The translations under genes were made by a program, and so were the position numbers. A stretch of DNA of 64,000 bases from positions 18,656,704-18,720,703 of the forward strand of contig NC_037258.1 of NCBI RefSeq assembly GCF_000002425.4, read 5' to 3'. Source of the stretch: Physcomitrium patens (Eukaryota; Streptophyta; Bryopsida; Funariales; Funariaceae). The notes beneath the pieces were generated by a model. It searched no databases, was not told where the DNA came from, and saw only the letters and a list, made by a program, of their open reading frames with translations. Each line of letters opens with the position of its first letter. Position 1 is the stretch's first letter. Below, piece by piece: positions 48,915-61,186 of the stretch.

Positions 48915-50517
48915 TGTTCTTTAAAGAGGATGTACAAGTACACACGTAACAAACAACTATCCTCATTCTAGTAAAACAGTACACATAATATACGTAATTC
49001 TGCTCATTGTTAGCTGATCACTTTAAAAACATCCGTTGGAATTGTAAGTGAGTACTGACATAGTAGCTATGCGGATATCTTCGGGAGCTAGCACAGGCTT
49101 GCGATTATATTCTTGTTTAGTCATTGTAACATCGTACTTCGGCAGTCTCACAATCCCCCCTGCAGCAAACTGAGCAGAACACCAGTCATATACATATCCT
49201 ACCGCAACCAACAACTTCTAAACCGGAGAAGGAGCGAGTAGGGGTGAGGGGAAAATTAAGCACATAAAAAATAAAAATAAAAATAAAAAGAAGAAAGAAT
49301 GAAAGAAAACGAGGTGAAATAAATTCCACACTGATTACGTGAAACATGAATCAAGTGATAAGGTCAGGAGATAGATATACAACCTGATATCCAGAGAGTG
49401 TTTTGCATTGCATGCCCGATGCAAGCAATACAAGACGGCTCTCGTGTGTGTACACATACCAGCTCACATGCGTTTTCTTGTACTCCACCAGTTTCAGCCC
49501 ATTCTTACTCAGGTACAAAGTGTACATCTCTAGTCCACTGATACATGAAAACAGCCCATGTAAAAATGAACACTGATAAAATCAATACCATTTGCCGGGA
49601 GGCGCCATTTTAGAACAAACACAATAAAAGGTCAGCAGAATATGCTGCGTTAAGCTGTGACTATTCCAAGCATGCCAACAAAATTGACATCATTTACGAT
49701 TCGTACTAAGGGTTTCAGTTCAATTAATGCTTCTTGGATACGAGTAGCGAGGCAAATCGCACCTTGTGGTAACGAAGACAATGTCGCAAGCAGGGCAGTC
49801 TGTCCAAAAGAAACCAAAGATTCGATCCGAGCCACTCCTACACTGCTGTTTGAATCCAGTACAGCTCTCTTTGTTCACGAACTCTATCTCTTGATTAGTT
49901 CGCTGAATAGCTAATATCTTCCCATCTAACGAATACCTAACTCCCAGAATAGGCCCTTCCTTAATGTCGGTTACTCCCGGCAACTCTGCAGGCGGGTGTT
50001 GATTTGTTGGCCATGAATAAACCTGCAAATTGATTCCAGAATTCAGCTTGCGGGGAACAAGAAAGACTAACAAATAGAAGCAGACAAGATCCTTTGCTTT
50101 CCACAATCAACCGGCGGCCTGCTGTCTCAGTCATGGCCTCATATTCTGCTTTATGTGGAAATAGATATAGTTTTGGATCCAGATTTTAGCGAGAAAAATA
50201 CTCTTAGGATAAATGATTCAGGCATTTAGCGCAAACGATTCTACCCGTTCATTGTCAGGTTAACATCGACCCGCGAACATGTGCGGAAAAGAAAATGCCC
50301 AACTCTTCAAACCTGGCCAAGGTAAGAGAAAGATGACCACCTTACTGGGGGCTGGCACAAGCAGAAGCTTATTACCATCATCGTACATCACGCCCGCGGC
50401 TCCTGGAATGTCGCATCGTAAGGGTGGGTACTGGATATAGGCATGCGACTTTGCACCTCCTGCTCCCATACCTAAACGAGCCCCCGAGCTCGACGAAGCT
50501 CTTTCCGCCAGTCCCAT
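44876..50517 (-). CDS. RMC1: Regulator of MON1-CCZ1 complex (Mic1-domain protein, RMC1 family)
   Basis: Twelve coding exons with GT-AG junctions and consistent phases: 50517-50341, 50022-49763, 49537-49384, 49169-49060, 48840-48753, 48111-47788, 47432-47358, 47104-46897, 46643-46436, 46126-45920, 45646-45358, 45055-44876, encoding 759 residues. The N-terminus (HAYIQYPPLRCDIPGAAG, then VYSWPT, GPILGVRYSLDGKILAIQR, FFWTDCPACDIVFV) is the beta-propeller-like half. The C-terminal half (VPPGLQALMVQLLGRDERYHEL, FLEAAANSNDIEKLASVF) is the Mic1 domain, probably helical. In animals RMC1 binds MON1-CCZ1, the exchange factor for Rab7 on late endosomes; the plant role at the vacuole is inferred. The exon 9/10 junction was chosen by phase; the rest are clear. 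The start ATG is supported by family N-termini. A 5' UTR intron is likely (donor-like GTAAGC at about 50882-50887). Confidence 0.88.
48877..48912. repeat. Homopolymer A36 in an RMC1 intron
   Basis: 36 consecutive A on the plus strand (T on the gene strand), about 36 bp upstream of the exon 5 acceptor at 48841-48842. It may act as an extreme pyrimidine tract. Confidence 0.95.
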
Positions 50518-51886
50518 TCTAGACTACGATATACTGAACAATCGCTATCACTTTTTCTTGGCCTACGCAATACAACCAATCATGCCACTTCTTGTATGAC
50601 AAGCTTGAAATTTAAATGGTGAAGATTTGAGTGGGCAAGAAAGACTCCTATATAGTATTGCAATGCCTAAACCATGTGTATGGAACCGAAGCGCAATTAT
50701 AAGAATCTTCAACAAACCCGTCCACCAAGATTACAATTAAAACACTCAAACAGAAAAAAAATGGAGCAAACAAGAACAAAACAGAACCTTACAGAAAAGG
50801 CCGGATGAATATTATTGATTCATAGTAAGCCCTACTGAGCAAGATTCCAGGAAGACAAAAATCGAGAAGGAAGATTAAATCTGCTTACCGCGTTCTGCAT
50901 GCAAGTTTTAAGCGCCAAAAACTCCTTCTCGCACATTCCTTTCTCCACAGCTGGCAATTTGGTGGCGACGCACTGACCATATTCTTTCATCTACAGACAT
51001 GCCCAACGTAAGAAACACCCCATCTCCACCCCACGAATTCCAACATTCCTCCAAATACCTATCCAACGAGCTGGTTCATTACACTCCATGAGATTCACAG
51101 AACCACACAGCGCAAGATACATTCATAACCCTCAAAGCCTAGAAGATGTTTATTGAAGGAGCCACTTCTTCGCAGCAAACGAGCAAAATCTCACAGATGG
51201 AGCCGATTCATTCACTTCACGAAATTCTACAAAATACTACACATCAATACAAAACCCAATCAAAACAAGAACCTCGAATGTCGAGGGCAATTCCTCACAA
51301 CCTACACGAACAAAATCTACCCTAAGTCACACACGATAAAAGCCAGCGCATCGACCTCTCACAGATTGGATCATCAATACCTCACGGCAGAGTCACTTGG
51401 AACCCACGGTTCGAGAACACCGCAACAAGAACCCGTTTCCTACACGAAATTCTAGACTACAAGCCATCTATCTCGACATCGGTCGATGTCGTATTGCACT
51501 CAATCAACCTCTCTCTCACTCTCTCATCACACACCCTTCGTTACACATCCAACGGGGAAAACGATTCTAAACCCACCACCCACAAACCCATAATAGAATC
51601 ATGCGAGCGAGCGAAGAGTTGTCAAGAGAAGCGTACAGCAGGGGAACATCGGAGGAAGACATTCTTGAGCGGCGACGGGAGAGGACGGCCCTTCTCGCTC
51701 GCCATAGCTGAGCGTTGTTACAAATTACCCTTGCAAATCTGGTGATGGTTTTGTGTAGATCGTCCCTCTTCTAGCCGACTCTCTAGACGAGAGAGGGAGC
51801 GAGAAACACAGGGGCCCCCCACTTCATCCTCCTCCTCGTGGATTGAGAACCCCTTTGTAACCTATAATACACCCGCCCAGAAACTC

Positions 51887-51980
51887 CATACCCTTAAACG
51901 TAATCTATACCCGTTCGCAGTATCATACCCTTGAACACGATCTATACCCGCTCACAATATCATACCCTCGAACGTACTCT
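51887..51980. repeat. 37-bp tandem repeat, about 2.5 copies, upstream of RMC1
   Basis: Copies at 51887-51923, 51924-51960 and a partial at 51961-51980. Each starts CATACCCT and contains AAC, then (copies 1-2) ATCTATACCCG and CAxTAT. It lies about 1.4 kb upstream of the RMC1 start codon, close to where transcription of that gene is likely to begin. Confidence 0.85.
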
Positions 51981-54043
51981 AGCAATGTACACTCCGTACG
52001 CGCTCGATTTATACACTCGGGACGAGTATTTACAAAAGCACTTTACTCCTTGTTTTGTGGCTTTTTTTGTAATCTCTGCAGTGTCTTGATTAAGATTAAG
52101 AATGAAACCAAAAACAAAACACAAAACTATTTTTTCCATGGCTGAGTTCTCAATTCACTGTGAATTTTATCTATGACAGCCCTGAATTCATGAGGCTTGT
52201 ATTGGTTAATAAATAGATACCCATTGAGACAATTGTGCCCACTCACAATTGAAATGTGTAAATACTAGAGATTTGATGCACTATAAGCGTTTCACTTTAT
52301 AATGGTGTCTAAATAAACAACCATTTAAAAATAAAAATAAACCCAATGTTTAACTTGTTGAAAAAAATTATTTTTATTTTATATTTGATATATGAAGGAC
52401 CAAAAAATAAAAAATAAAGTAAAATATGATTTAGAATACAATACATGAATCATATCTTTGTACACTACTTAGTCTTCTTAATTGTTAAAGAATGGAATTC
52501 ACAAATTGCCTATTTGTGAAAAATAATGTCCATTTTTTACTCAATTGAGTGATGTTTGTGTTGTCTTCCAAATATAGTACAATTGTTGTGACAAATGTTT
52601 AATTGCAAGTATTTATAATAGTTTAACTCCCAACAATGTTAAATTTTATTGTAAGTACTATTTGTTAAATGTCAATAAAATTATACAAATAAAAAATATA
52701 TATTAGATATAATCACATTCTGTAACCATCAGAAACCACTAGAATTTTTTGTTTTTTTATGAAACTTAAAATACACATCAAGTAATTTTATCAAATATAA
52801 AACTACTTCTGGTTTGTGACATGAGGAAGCACCTCAAATATATATATATATATATATATATCTTCTTATAAAATAGCATCGTGTGGAACTCGTTGATATG
52901 TTCAAATCTAGATGCAAGAAATCTGAATAAAATAGTGGCCATGTATTACTTTTTTAAAACTGAAATCAATAGCAAATTATACAATCTTTAAGAAAAACTA
53001 GACGTCTTTGAATCTCTTTTGAGCTACTTGTGTTCATGGCATATTATTTGCTAAGCCTTTATGCTGATATTTATTTTCAAATCTTTTGATGTTTAAAATA
53101 AATAAATAAATAAATAAAAATAATCTTAAATATACGACGAAGAAATCCATTTTATGATGATAATAATATCCTACCCTGAGCATGGTTCTTGTTCTAGGGC
53201 GTAATCTCATTTTTTTATATTATTAATAATTATTTTTGAGGATGTAAGTTCATAAATCAAACTTTACAACAACAATCACATAAAAGAAACTGAAAAAATG
53301 GAACTTTGATGCGAAATCAAAAAACCAAAATTAAATAAAAATTAAATCAGTTCATTGACCAAATTGATAATCATTTAGTGTTGCTTTAACATTTAATACT
53401 TGGTGAAGAAGTGTCATACATTTTTAAAGATATGAGAAAATTTCATTACTGAACTTGGATATATCAAATAATTCTAAAAAATCAGAAATGAAATATTAAA
53501 ATATTATTGGGAATGTCTCTGAATATCAATTTGAATACACTATTAAAAAAAAAAATGTTTATTTGCTTAAATTTATGTTACTTGATTTTAATTCGAATAT
53601 GAGAGAGACACATGTGATTGTTGAGAACCATTAACTTTGGTTGTTTCATTTTATAAAAAAAAAAAAATTACATCTAAAATACGTTACCAACTTCAATTAT
53701 TTAAACACAAACAAGCTTTCCGCTCAAAGCTAACTGCTCAATTGAATAGAAACAAGTATTTTTTTTTTCTGAAAGCAATACTTGATTGATTCAATGTATA
53801 TTTGAAAAATGCATTACTAAAAACTTTTTCTATGATATGTTTTCAATTTTTTTCAAATCTCTTTCAAATTAACTACATAACCTATCATAAAAAAAGTGGC
53901 AATTAATTAGGTTTTCGATTTACAGATGGTGGATAAAAGATTTGTTTTTCATTGTAAGTATTAAAATAATAGTATCCAATACAACAGATAAGATTTTATT
54001 TATCACTTAAGTTAAATAAATAAAATTTATTCCTTGCTATGTA

Positions 54044-54078
<35 letters not shown>

Positions 54079-54410
54079 TCCAGTCTTGTGTTGTAGAAAT
54101 GAAAAAAATAAATTCAAATTACATGTATTATTAAGTACAATTATGAAAATAAAATAAAATAAAAAATACATGCATGTGACAAGAAACAGAGGAAATAAAG
54201 CAGATACAACCAATTTATTATTTGGCTGAACCATATTTTTATTTGATTCAAACTTAATTCTGAATTTCTTACAGTAAAGATAAATGTACGAACCAAACAT
54301 TGTTAAATCACAAAAAAATTGTGGTCAGAACTTAAATGCATTAAAAAATCTTCATATCAATCCATCCAATTCTTTCTAAAATCTTAACCAATTGTCAAAC
54401 AGTATTAGAC

Positions 54411-54447
<37 letters not shown>

Positions 54448-54758
54448 GTTTCCTACTTCGTTATTAATTAATTTATTTGAAAAATAAATATATGAATAAC
54501 ATTTGATGCAGGTTTCTTAGTGCATGTTACTTCAATAAATAAGTCTAAAACAATGCAGAATTCTTTTGCTTTTGTAAAGTGAGAAAATAAACACTCATTC
54601 AACACAACAATCAAAGATGGTAATTTCTTCCTTTGTGTGTTTGTTGATTTTTCTTTCACCTCATCAGACAATGCTTTCTTTAAAAACTAAAAGATCATTT
54701 TTGTGAATAATGTATCATATGCTCTCAAATAACTCATAACATTATGTGCTAAACGTAG
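51981..54758. other. AT-rich intergenic region between divergent genes
   Basis: No gene is recognised. A TATAAAT on the minus strand (52007-52013) might serve RMC1. TA tracts lie at about 52839-52860, 54048-54075 and 54414-54443. The first exons and promoter of the dynein gene may be hidden here, because the first exon I can identify starts at a splice acceptor. Confidence 0.4.
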
Positions 54759-55728
54759 GATCTCCAAAAATGTGTAAATTGTATGCCCATTGAAGACATC
54801 TTAACATTTACTGAAGACCAAGTTTGGCGCATTAAAAAACTTATGTACAATACATTGAATATGTTGGAATGCAATGAGGATCCAACTCCTCTTTTGAGGG
54901 AAGCCAACATGGACTATGCCCGTGTGATGAATTTTCTTGTATTCATTCACAATTTGAAACAAAAAGATTCTTTTGCACAAGAGTTTACATTGGATGTATC
55001 CAAGGCTCTTGAATTTGCAACTTCTACACGAAAAGTTCCTTGGTAAGATGTCATAATGATTACATTTATAAATTTTTTGAAACCTCCATTTGGGTCAAAA
55101 GTGAGTGGGTGATATATATATATATATATATATATAGGGAGAGAGCGAGAGAGATAGAATTGGTCACTTTTACTATAAATCTGTAAAAATCTATGAACAT
55201 GGGGGTACTGTTTTATTGTTTTATTTTGTAAAGTTATGGAACTGTTTCTATTCCAATGTACCCGTTTGAAGAAATGAAGAACAAGTATTATTTCACTACA
55301 AATCTAACAAAAAAAGAAGTGGTTTGGGCAACCTCAAAATTGAAACACGAGTGCAACAAAATTTTAAAAATGGCCATTTTACAAACTCATTACACAAAAA
55401 GTTTGAGGTTGGAAGAGTTTGAGCAAATCCAAACCACAGCCTCTGACCAAGGCTCTCAGCACTTGAAAGAAAGGTAAAACATTATTCATCATTCACATAC
55501 AATTTAAAATGTACATACATATGTTATTTGTTATGTTTATTTTATTATTTTTAAATTTTTTTTCTTAAAAAAAAATTGATAAATTTTAACCCAATTGGAA
55601 TGTTTTTGAATGATTGATGTCTTGGTTCCTTCTCAAGCACATCCCACAAATTGTAGTGTATGTTTTTTCAAAAGTTTCATAACTGAGGTGTGACCTGAGT
55701 TGTTTTGAATTTAAAAGTAATAATAATG

Positions 55729-55777
<49 letters not shown>

Positions 55778-57509
55778 GTGAAGTAAGATTATGAATGATG
55801 ACAATGATAATAGCAGTGTTAATAGTTTTTATCAACATGACTGAATTTTTATCCAAGCAGTTGGATAACCATATTGAAAACAGTGCTTAAATCAACATTC
55901 AAGGATGTCAACAAAGGATGGTTTTACCTCAAAGAAACAAACATTGATGCTTACAATTTCAGCAAGATGAAGAAATTTCTGAAGATGATACAGTTTATGA
56001 TGGAAGACTCCTTGAGGTTTTTGACGGAAGGTGTATTACAAAAATATACACGATTCATTGAAAAACATTGTGGGGCACCAAATATCACAATAAAATCTAT
56101 TAATGATGTTGTGTGTGAATTCCCTAAGAGTGATTTTTCATCTGTAAGTATTTTTTTTGTAGTTTTCAATCTACATATAATATAAATAGGTTTTGAATGA
56201 AATGATGGGTATGCTTTTAAACATATTGTGGAAATCTTCCAATAAACACAGACAAGTTTTTGGAGAAAATAGAAAACTGCCATGGTATTTTTAATAGTTT
56301 TTGTAATAACATCCCGAGTTTTAGTTGTTATTATAAAGTGGCTTTTTACTTAGAATATGAGTTTGATTGAAGAATATCATATAATAAAATTTTGATGTTT
56401 CACAATATATTTAAGAAAAAAATTATGAGGAATTGTTTCTGATAGAATTTAGAGTAAGTATTGATGTCCTTTATTTTCTTGAGACAATCATTTTCAGATG
56501 ATTAAAAAACAACCTCTTTTCTCATTGGAGCTTACAATTGAACAAAATCACAAAATTGGTTACAACACACAAGTTTCTCACTTTGAGGATGTAGTTACAA
56601 AAGCCATTGATAATTGCATAATTGCACTCCAAGAAATACCTCAAATCCATGTATTTGTGATGGATAGATTGAAATGGAGCACTCATCCTAACATTGCAGC
56701 TGTTGCATTAGATGAACCATTGGTCCAAAATCTTAAATTGAGAGTGAAGGTTCATATTCATTCACTTATTTATAAATTAATGAGTTTAAAACTTTGGTTG
56801 TAATTTGAACTTATTAATGTTTTTATAAAAAAAATTAAAAAAAGGCGTTATCATTTTTAAAGCATTTAAATGATTATTTAGTTAAAATTTTAATTAAAAT
56901 GCTGTTGTCATAGGAAGCTACAAGAAAGGCAATGAATGCAATCTCTTCATATATATCATTATATGAAGTGTATGAAGAGCAATTGTCATTGAATGTCAAA
57001 GAATATAAAGCTGGCTTGGAGAAAAAGAAAGTGGGCTTGAATGAGCTTCTAATTGAAATTCAAGGCCATAAGAAAGATTTGGATGAAATTGATAGATGGT
57101 TTGATCTTAATCCTATTTCAAGCTTGAATTTTATTGGAATACTCACTGAATAATGAATATGCATATTAAGTTTTTAATTTTTTTTGAAATGAACATGTAG
57201 AAGAAAAATATTAACTAATTAATTTTAAAAAATGGATTTGATGTCCCACAATTGCAGTATTCCACAAACCATTAATTTTGGTTGTTTTAGCATCAACAGC
57301 AAGAAAGTACGAACATTTCTTATGACCAAAAAACAACAAATCATTGATATGGGTTTTGCCTCTATTACACAATCATTGATAAATTTGAAATTCCATTTGA
57401 TGCAAGGAAAAATGTTTCTATATATTTATAAATTTTGAAAACGTATATTTTACATTATTATTATTATTATTATTATTATTATGTGTGATGGAGTTTGGGA
57501 TTAATTTTC

Positions 57510-57541
<32 letters not shown>

Positions 57542-58552
57542 GTGAAATTCTAGTGGTTTTAATGATTTGTAAAATCCCGAAAGAGTTGGAGCTCAAAATT
57601 GGACACAAGTTTGAAGGTTTTGAGGCACAACTCAAAACAAAAACCAATACTCCAGAGGAGGTGGATGCTATAAAACAAGCAATGGTGACAATGCCTGTAA
57701 AAACCAATGAATTGATTCGTGAAATTGAAGCACTGGAGGTAAAACTTTCAACTATTTATATTATTTATATGGAGAGAAAAGAGAGAGCGGAAAAAGCTTA
57801 TATATTCTCAATGTTTTATGTAATTTATTATTCTAAGGGGAGTTTGTGTACTTGGGCACGATTTAGTTTTAAAAAATCAATTATAAGCTTGATACATTAT
57901 AAAACAATTGGGAAAATTTATAAGCTTGATACATTATAAAATAATTTGATACCATCTTCTCTGGGACTGTAATTTTATGTCCAGTATTTGAATATAGAAA
58001 ACCTGACTTTTATAGATATATATATATATATATATTATTTATTTATTTATTTTGTGTTTTCAGGTTTACTATCAAGCTCTTGAAGGATTGCAATATTCTT
58101 TAAATGATAACGACTTTTCTCAAAAATGGAATATTTTCTCATGGCCCCAAAAGATTGAGAGGCAAATGGACAGGACATTGAAAGTTTTAGCAACTGATAA
58201 TGAACGTTACCAAAAAGAAATGGAAGGAGAACAAGCTCTCTTTGGAAATCAACTGGAAACCTTGGACAATGCTGTTTGCAATTTCGTGTCATTTGTTGAC
58301 CTTGATCAGGTTTATAAGTTTCATCTAATCTATGTTTATTTCATTTTTTCACTGATATATATATATATATATATATTTATATTCAAAAGAATCAATTTTG
58401 GTATTGAAAATCAACCTTTTATACACAAACCCCATTGTTTGGTGAAATATTATAGAAGTGATACTTCTAATGGTTTGTGTTAAAAATTTCCTATAGTGTC
58501 AACATTTTCTTTTTAGAATATCTGTATTTCAAATCAATGTAGTAGCAGAGGG

Positions 58553-58587
<35 letters not shown>

Positions 58588-61148
58588 CAAAACATTGACA
58601 AAAGAAATCCATGAATCTGAAATATTTTATGTGGTTTAGGTGGAGAAGATTGCAAACGATGCCCGGAACCTAAACACAAGACTTAAAAAGGCTCAAGAAT
58701 TGACCCGACTCTTCAATTCACGCGAGTTATTGTTTGGAACTGCCACAACAGATTACACCCAATTGAAGCTTGTTATGGACCAATTTGCACCATTATTTTA
58801 CTTGTGGGACACGGCTGATTTGTGGAAATTATCTTTCAAAAGTTGGATGAATGATCCTTTTGACACTTTGATCGCCAATACGATGGACGAAAATGTGAAT
58901 GGTTGGTTTAATGGTCTTTTCAAGACCCTTCGTGAGTTTAAAAAACGCGGAATTGCAAGCCAAGCATCATCTTGTGAGCTCATTCGGACTCAGGTGCACA
59001 TAAAAGCAAAATTACTTTCTTCTTCTTTTTCTTCTTAAGCTTTTTTAAACTTAGATTTGAATTATTTTTAATTTTTAATTTTTTTCCAATGACGTTTTTA
59101 GAAGAAAAAAAAAAAAAAAAACATTCTGACCATCTATTAGGTTTCATAAAAATGATTTATAGTTCTTTAAAACTTTGAATGTAAAACATTTATGCTCATT
59201 ACTTCTCAAAATAAGATTACAAACATTAAACCAAATTGTATCTCAATCATATATGATGGTTACACCTTAATAAAAACTGATTAAGGTAATTTGGAAGTTT
59301 TAATTAAGAATGTAAAGTGTTGTTGAATTTTAAGGTGGGTGAGTTCAAACCATTTTTACCATTGATTCATGCTTTACGGCAAGAAGGCATGCAAGATCGT
59401 CATTGGAAGCATATTTCTACAGCACTTAATTTGTCTGTGTATCCGGGACCTGATTTCACTTTAAATAAGGCAATTGAAATGGGGTTGCTTTTGCACATTG
59501 AAAAAATTCAAGAGGTGTCTGAGTTGGCAAGTAAAGAATTTGCTATAGAAATGGCTTTAAAAAAGATGAAAGAGGAATGGACTCAACTTCAGTTGCATGT
59601 GAGTCTTTCATTTTTAACTTCACAGAAGTAAGTGCATTAATCTATTCTTCTCAACTCAAACAAAAATAAAATGGCTTATAAAATGCACAAAAAGCTTTAT
59701 GAAAAAGGACATTAATACTCATACCTAAATTGCAAATAAAATAATTTATGTAGGTCACTCTCTATAAGAACACGGGGACATATATCATGAAAATTGAAGA
59801 CTCTATCCTTCAACAACTAGACGATCATATTGTTTTGACGCAATCCATGAGTTTTTCTCCATTCAAAGCACCATTTGCGGATGCTATCAATGAATGGAAA
59901 GCATGCTTGATTTTGGTGTCAAATGTTATTGAGGAATGGATCAAAGTTCAAAGACAATGGATGTACTTAGAACCCATTTTCAGTAGTGAGGATATTAAGA
60001 CACAATTGCCAATTGAAAGTAAAAGATTTGATTTAGTGAACACAACCTACAGAAAGACTTTGGCGACCGCTTTAACGTCTCCCCAGATTATTACCATGTG
60101 CTCTAATAAACGGCTACATGAGCAATTAGAGGAAGCAAACAGAGTATGATTTTGTGTGCTATTTGCAACTTCAATACATACATGACACCACAACATAACA
60201 ATAAAATTAAAAATTAAATACTGCATGAACTCTTTCATTTTGATCCTTGAAATCCCAGCACAATTAAATTGTGGTTAGTCACAATAAATTTCACATGGCT
60301 AATTAATACTTCCCATGAAAATGTTGATATGTGCAGCTGTTTGATTTGATTCAAAAAGGTCTTTCAGATTATTTGGAAACCAAGCGTTTGGCATTTAGCC
60401 GATTCTTTTTCCTCTCAAATGATGAATTGCTCCAAATCTTGTCTCAAGCCAAGAACCCATTGGCCGTGCAGCCCCATCTCAGAAAATGCTTTGAAGCCAT
60501 TGATCGATTAGACTTTGAAGATGATTTAACAATCACGGCAATGAATTCGGATGAAGGCGAAAAAGTGTGCATCATGCCCCTTTGTTGTTGTTGTTGTTGT
60601 TGTTTGTTTGTTTCTTTGTTTTTCTTTTTCTTTTTACTATTGAAACATTTTTAACATTTCATGAAGGTTGAATGAAATTTGATAGAGAAATATTAAATTA
60701 TATATATATATATATATATAGACATAATATTTTACCGTTATAAAGTGTGTGAAATAACTTTACAGTTGTTACAAATGGAATAATATCTTGTCAGAATGGT
60801 CTAATTAAACTGTATTGGTATGTTCCACTTTAAAATACATGAATATGCTATCATAGCTTTTTAAATAGTATCGATGTGGATTTTTTTTTTTAATACATAT
60901 CACATAATTTTTAATGTCAAAAAGTATATTCCAGAAGACATTGTAGTTGTATTTCTATTAGTGAGATTTCTATTATTTTGACGTTTTATATATTTATACC
61001 AAGTGCAGGTTCCTTTTTCAACCACAATGAAACCTCTTGGAAATGTGGAGTTCTGGTTGAGTGAAGTTGAAACCAAAATGAAAGAAAGTATACATTGGCA
61101 GGTAAATATATCACACAAAGATCATATTGCACCCTTGTTAGATACTCT

Positions 61149-61186
<38 letters not shown>

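Noticed and set aside
48659..48949. Poly-Lys open frame on the plus strand
   Set aside because: It is the A36 homopolymer within an RMC1 intron read on the wrong strand.
60565..60654. Poly-Cys open frame after dynein exon 12
   Set aside because: It is the translation of a GTT repeat in an intron, after a good GT donor.
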